Assembly: GCA_041674345.1 (NCBI GenBank)
Contig: JBAYVY010000121.1
Location: 1-9,769, forward strand
From: JBAYVY01 sp041674345
GTDB taxonomy: Bacteria; Planctomycetota; Phycisphaerae; Phycisphaerales; Zrk34
Length of the DNA stretch: 9,769 nucleotides
Reading direction: 5' to 3'
The notes below the pieces were generated by a model. The model was not told the origin of the DNA. It made no database searches and worked only from the letters and a program-made list of their open reading frames with translations. Numbering within the stretch: position 1 is the first letter of the stretch; each line of letters begins with the position of its first letter. Below are positions 6,976-9,769 of the stretch, in pieces. The position numbers were made by a program, and so were the translations under genes.

Positions 6976-8370
6976 ATGCCTGGTTGGGACAGCTATCGTC
7001 AACTGGTGAAGGATGAGTTCGCGCAAGCGGCGGAAGAGGGACGCGATGTGAAGCGGGTGGAGGCGTTGCGCGGTGAATACGAAGCGGCGGGGGACGATGA
7101 GGCGAAATTGCTGGCGGTGTGGGGGAAGATGCTGGCGCTGCCGATTCGCGCGGATTTTCCGTTCGTGGAGCCGAGCGATTGGGCGGGGATTCGCGCGGCG
7201 CGACCGGCGGGCGAGCATCGGCTCGCGGGGTTCGATGAACGGACGTTGGACGACAAATTGTATGGCGCGTGGCTGGGGAGATGTTGCGGTTGCGCGCTGG
7301 GCAAGCCGGTCGAGGGGTTCATGGGATCGCACAACGGCATGAGCAGCCGGGAACGCATCGGCACGTATCTGAAGGCCATCGGCCCGAATGAGTATCCGCT
7401 GAACGATTATTTTTTGCAGCATTCGCCGGCGGAGGAACGCACGGGCAAGGTGGGGTGTTACCCGTCCACACGCGAGCAGATCGCATACATGGAGAGCGAC
7501 GACGACATTCGTTACACGGTGATCGGGCAGATCGTGTTGCGGGATCGCGGGCGTGATTTCACGAGTTGGGATGTCGCGGCGGCATGGATGCAATACCTGC
7601 CGTACCGCTTTGTCTGCACGGCGGAAACGCAGGCGTATCGCAACGTGGTGATGCGGTACAGCATAAGGTACGACCGTCCGGTCGATGACAACACGATCGA
7701 CTGGAACTGGGTGGCGACGCATGAGAATCCGTACCGCGAATTGATCGGCGCGGACATCCGTGTGGACAGTTGGGGTTACGCGGCCCCGGGCAACCCGGAA
7801 CTCGCCGCCGAATTCGCCTGGCGCGATGCTCGCATCAGCCACGTCAAGAACGGCATCTACGGCGCGATGTTCATGGCGGCGATGATCGCCGCGGCGTTCG
7901 CCGGCGACGACCCGATGGCGATTGTCGAAGCGGGCCTGCGTGAGATTCCCGAAAAGTCGCGGCTGCATGTCGAGATGCGACAGGTGATCGACATTTGCAA
8001 AAAGTATGATTGTGACCCCCGGAAGTTTGAAGCGGTGCATGAAGAGATTTACGGCTTGCTGGGGCACTATCACGCGGTGCATACGAACAACAACGCCGCG
8101 CTGGTCGTCGCGGCCCTGCTGCTGGGCGGGCATGACTTCGAGAAGGTCATCACGATTGCGGTGATGGGCGGATGGGACTCGGACTGCACCGGCGCGACGT
8201 CGGGTTCGATCGCCGGAGCGATGCTCGGTGCCAAACGATTGCCGACCAAATGGACGGGGCGGCTGAACGATAAACTGATGTCGCAAGTGGACGGGTATCA
8301 CCCGATCGCCATCAGCGAATGCGCGAGTCGAAGCGCGGAAATCGCCCGAAAAATCAAGGCATGGGCGTAA
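6976..8370 (+). CDS. ADP-ribosylglycohydrolase (DraG/ARH) family protein
   Basis: The 464-residue product belongs to the ADP-ribosylglycohydrolase family. About 85 residues of N-terminal extension precede the domain, which opens with LDDKLYGAWLGRCCGCALGK (91-110). Metal ligands are visible as ESDDDIRYT (D175-D177) and GGWDSDCTGATSGSIAG (D401, D403); both sites of the family's binuclear Mg centre are therefore present. Classical members cleave ADP-ribose from proteins, but many long bacterial members probably act on other N- or O-glycosides. The divergent AraC regulator suggests an inducible, perhaps catabolic, role rather than nitrogenase control. No signal peptide is seen. The start is fixed by AAGGAG 6 nt upstream of ATG 6976. 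It ends 24 bp before the convergent end of the DUF4139 relic. Confidence 0.9.
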   Translation: MPGWDSYRQLVKDEFAQAAEEGRDVKRVEALRGEYEAAGDDEAKLLAVWGKMLALPIRADFPFVEPSDWAGIRAARPAGEHRLAGFDERTLDDKLYGAWLGRCCGCALGKPVEGFMGSHNGMSSRERIGTYLKAIGPNEYPLNDYFLQHSPAEERTGKVGCYPSTREQIAYMESDDDIRYTVIGQIVLRDRGRDFTSWDVAAAWMQYLPYRFVCTAETQAYRNVVMRYSIRYDRPVDDNTIDWNWVATHENPYRELIGADIRVDSWGYAAPGNPELAAEFAWRDARISHVKNGIYGAMFMAAMIAAAFAGDDPMAIVEAGLREIPEKSRLHVEMRQVIDICKKYDCDPRKFEAVHEEIYGLLGHYHAVHTNNNAALVVAALLLGGHDFEKVITIAVMGGWDSDCTGATSGSIAGAMLGAKRLPTKWTGRLNDKLMSQVDGYHPIAISECASRSAEIARKIKAWA

Positions 8371-8394
8371 GTCACGGCAGGGGCTTGAACGCCG

Positions 8395-9680
8395 TCACGA
8401 ACGGATCAGCACGGTGTACTGGTACGTCAGCGTCGAGGTTCTGCCGGGTTGGATGTCGATTTTCCAGATCAACTGATGCCGGGCGTTGACGGCCCGCAGG
8501 CCCTTGGCGGTGTCGATGACCTGGGCGTTGTCTTTGTTTTCGGTCACGTCGCCGCTGAGTTGTTTGGTGACTTCGACTTTCACCTGGTCGGCCAGGTGGC
8601 TGATGAGTTTCAGTTCGCCGCGCACGGTGACTTTATCGTAGCGGTAGCCGTAATACTGGGCACTGTTGCGTTCGCGGCTGACTTCAAATTCGCCCTGATC
8701 GGCGGCGATGCGCAGGGCGCGGTTGATGCGGATGTCGCTCGTGTCGCCGACGTTGGTGAAATAGCAGATGTTCTGCCCGACGATCTGTCCGTTCTTGACG
8801 AACATGGCCGGGGCGGTGGTCAGGGGCATTTTGCCCGCGTTGGTCAGACGGCAGACGTGCCAGACTTCTTCCTGGCGAGGTGCGGCATTGCGTTCGTCCT
8901 GTTCGCGGCGGTATTGGTCGTTCTGGTCGAGCATGTCGGAAATTTTCCATGTGTACACATGCTCATAGGGCATGGAAGCGGTGAACAACGGAATCGTGGC
9001 GGTTTCGTTTTGCCTGAGCGTGAGTCTGGCGATGGGATAGAGGAATAAATCTTCGGCCTGCTGACCGGGCTGAGCGGAGCCGTAGTTGGGCCTGGCCCTT
9101 CCCTCCCAATCGCTGAACATGCCGTAATTGGATGTCACCGCCGCTTGTTGCGCCATCACGCCGAATCCGCCACGCTGATTCTGGTTTTGCCCGGAGCGGG
9201 TTCCTTCAGTTCCATTCGCAACACGGGCGTCTTTTCGGTCTGTTCAAAATGCCTGTTGTCCGTGGCACCGTCCACGGTGCATTGCATGATGCTGTTGGTG
9301 TTCACGGCGGTGATGCCGCTGTCGGTTTGCACCATCGCGATCGGCGGAGAATAGTAGGGGGGGTGTTGCGATTGACCGATTCATCCGGGTGGGGCGACAT
9401 GACATAGGGCGAGGGCGGCTGAGGCGGCTCGGCGCGGGTGACGCGGAGCAGTTTGCCGCGAATCGGCGGTTGGTTCTCGCCGCCGGTGATGAGCGTGACA
9501 TTCTTGCCGACGGCGGCCTGAAGCAACTGCGACAGGTTGACCGGAAGTTGTGAGCGGGTGGTCGTTTCGAGCGAGGTGAACAGGCCGGTCACGGGGACGG
9601 CGGGGGCGGACGAAGTTTCCGGTTTGGGTGTTTTTTTCGGCATTGTCCGAAAGGCGGATACAGCCGGGTTGTCGCAACTC
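8395..9680 (-). pseudogene. Decayed DUF4139 domain protein gene, multiply disrupted
   Basis: Three pieces in different frames form one DUF4139-type protein. Piece 1 (about 9680 down to 9360) contains LSQLLQAAVGKNVTLITGG and IRGKLLRV. Piece 2 (about 9356 down to 9156) continues it with IAMVQTDSGITAVNTNSIMQ and RMELKEPAPGKTRISV. Piece 3 (9159 or 9156 down to 8395) is an intact C-terminal part, with AEDLFLYPIARLTLRQNE, MPYEHVYTWKI, LTNAGKMPLTTAPAMFV and YGYRYDKVTVRGEL. The join of 1 and 2 is a C7 run on the minus strand (9357-9363), where one more C would restore the frame. Between 2 and 3 the frame shifts and the usual middle segment (roughly 70-90 residues by memory of relatives) is missing. 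The 5' part with any signal peptide is absent where IS-like sequence begins. Piece 3 alone could still be translated from GTG 9159 or ATG 9156. Function of DUF4139 proteins is not established; they are usually exported. Confidence 0.75.
9357..9363. other. Homopolymer G7/C7 run at a frame break
   Basis: Seven G on the plus strand. Read on the minus strand, pieces 1 and 2 of the DUF4139 gene join in frame (…NTPP then YYSPPIAMV…) only if one C is added. The cause may be a slippage mutation or a base-calling error. Confidence 0.75.
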
Positions 9681-9681
9681 A

Positions 9682-9769
9682 AGTAGAAATGTCCCCTGTT
9701 TGGACTCAGTAGAAGTGTCCCGTGTTGTGGTTCGCCGGGACCGGCGCAGCGGAGGCAAGGGCGCAGCCC
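9682..9769 (-). mobile_element. Terminus of an insertion sequence (partial)
   Basis: AGTAGAAATGTCCC (9682-9695) and AGTAGAAGTGTCCC (9708-9721) are near-identical direct copies 26 bp apart, each preceded by CTC or CTCA. Read on the minus strand, GGGACACTTCTACTGAGTCC followed by GGGGACATTTCTAC resembles the tail I remember downstream of integrase-core (IS481-like) transposase genes. A minus-strand frame open from the right edge ends with HNTGHFY and a TGA at 9706-9708, a possible transposase C-terminus. The opposite end and the transposase body lie outside the window, so family and boundary are tentative. The element appears to cut the 5' end of the DUF4139 gene. Confidence 0.5.

Noticed and set aside
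6958..8301. Long antisense frame (447 codons) opposite the hydrolase gene.
   Set aside because: Composition is that of an antisense shadow (rich in Arg and His, no domain), and the plus-strand frame has both metal motifs and a good ribosome binding site.
8371..8394. Terminator between the hydrolase gene and the DUF4139 relic.
   Set aside because: The apparent repeat GTCACG is direct, not inverted, and no stable stem or T run is present in the 24-bp gap.

Overview
The window is about 9.8 kb of GC-rich bacterial chromosome. The gene set is a MetX-MetW fusion, paired YkgJ-type cysteine-cluster proteins, a DUF4139 relic and an ADP-ribosylglycohydrolase beside an AraC regulator. Clear Shine-Dalgarno sites are rare. 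This best fits a planctomycete (Planctomycetota, perhaps Phycisphaerae-like), but the assignment is inference from gene content, not a marker gene.

Layout. At 1-115 is the 3' end of an unrecognised plus-strand gene. Two minus-strand genes follow: a membrane-anchored protein with a DUF3298/RsiV-like C-terminus (197-1036) and a small PD-(D/E)XK-nuclease-like protein (1118-1765). Divergent from these is a histone-deacetylase-family amidohydrolase (1890-2879). A tight plus-strand cluster follows: two different YkgJ-type cysteine-cluster proteins (3043-3513, 3518-3994) and a 612-residue fusion of homoserine O-acyltransferase MetX with MetW (3991-5829). The last two genes overlap by ATGA. An AraC-family regulator (6023-6931, minus) is divergent, 44 bp away, from an ADP-ribosylglycohydrolase-family protein (6976-8370, plus), which it probably controls. 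The right end is a decayed DUF4139 gene (8395-about 9680, minus). It carries a frameshift in a C7 run, an out-of-frame internal deletion, and a 5' end that runs into what looks like an insertion-sequence terminus (about 9682-9769).

The most unusual feature is what lies between the genes. All five gaps longer than 80 bp contain an inverted repeat. Two are GC-rich hairpins (131-152, 1087-1118). Three are inverted arrays of very short tandem words: a 7-nt AAAATCG-type word (1775-1861), a different 7-nt word, GAGTAGC/GCTACTC (2846-3039), and a nested 10-nt plus 9-nt word set (5830-6022). The three arrays share an architecture but not a sequence. They touch or enter neighbouring genes: one encodes the last residues and stop codon of the deacetylase and ends 3 bp before the next start codon; another fills exactly the space between two convergent stop codons. 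No tRNA, rRNA, CRISPR array or defence system was seen.
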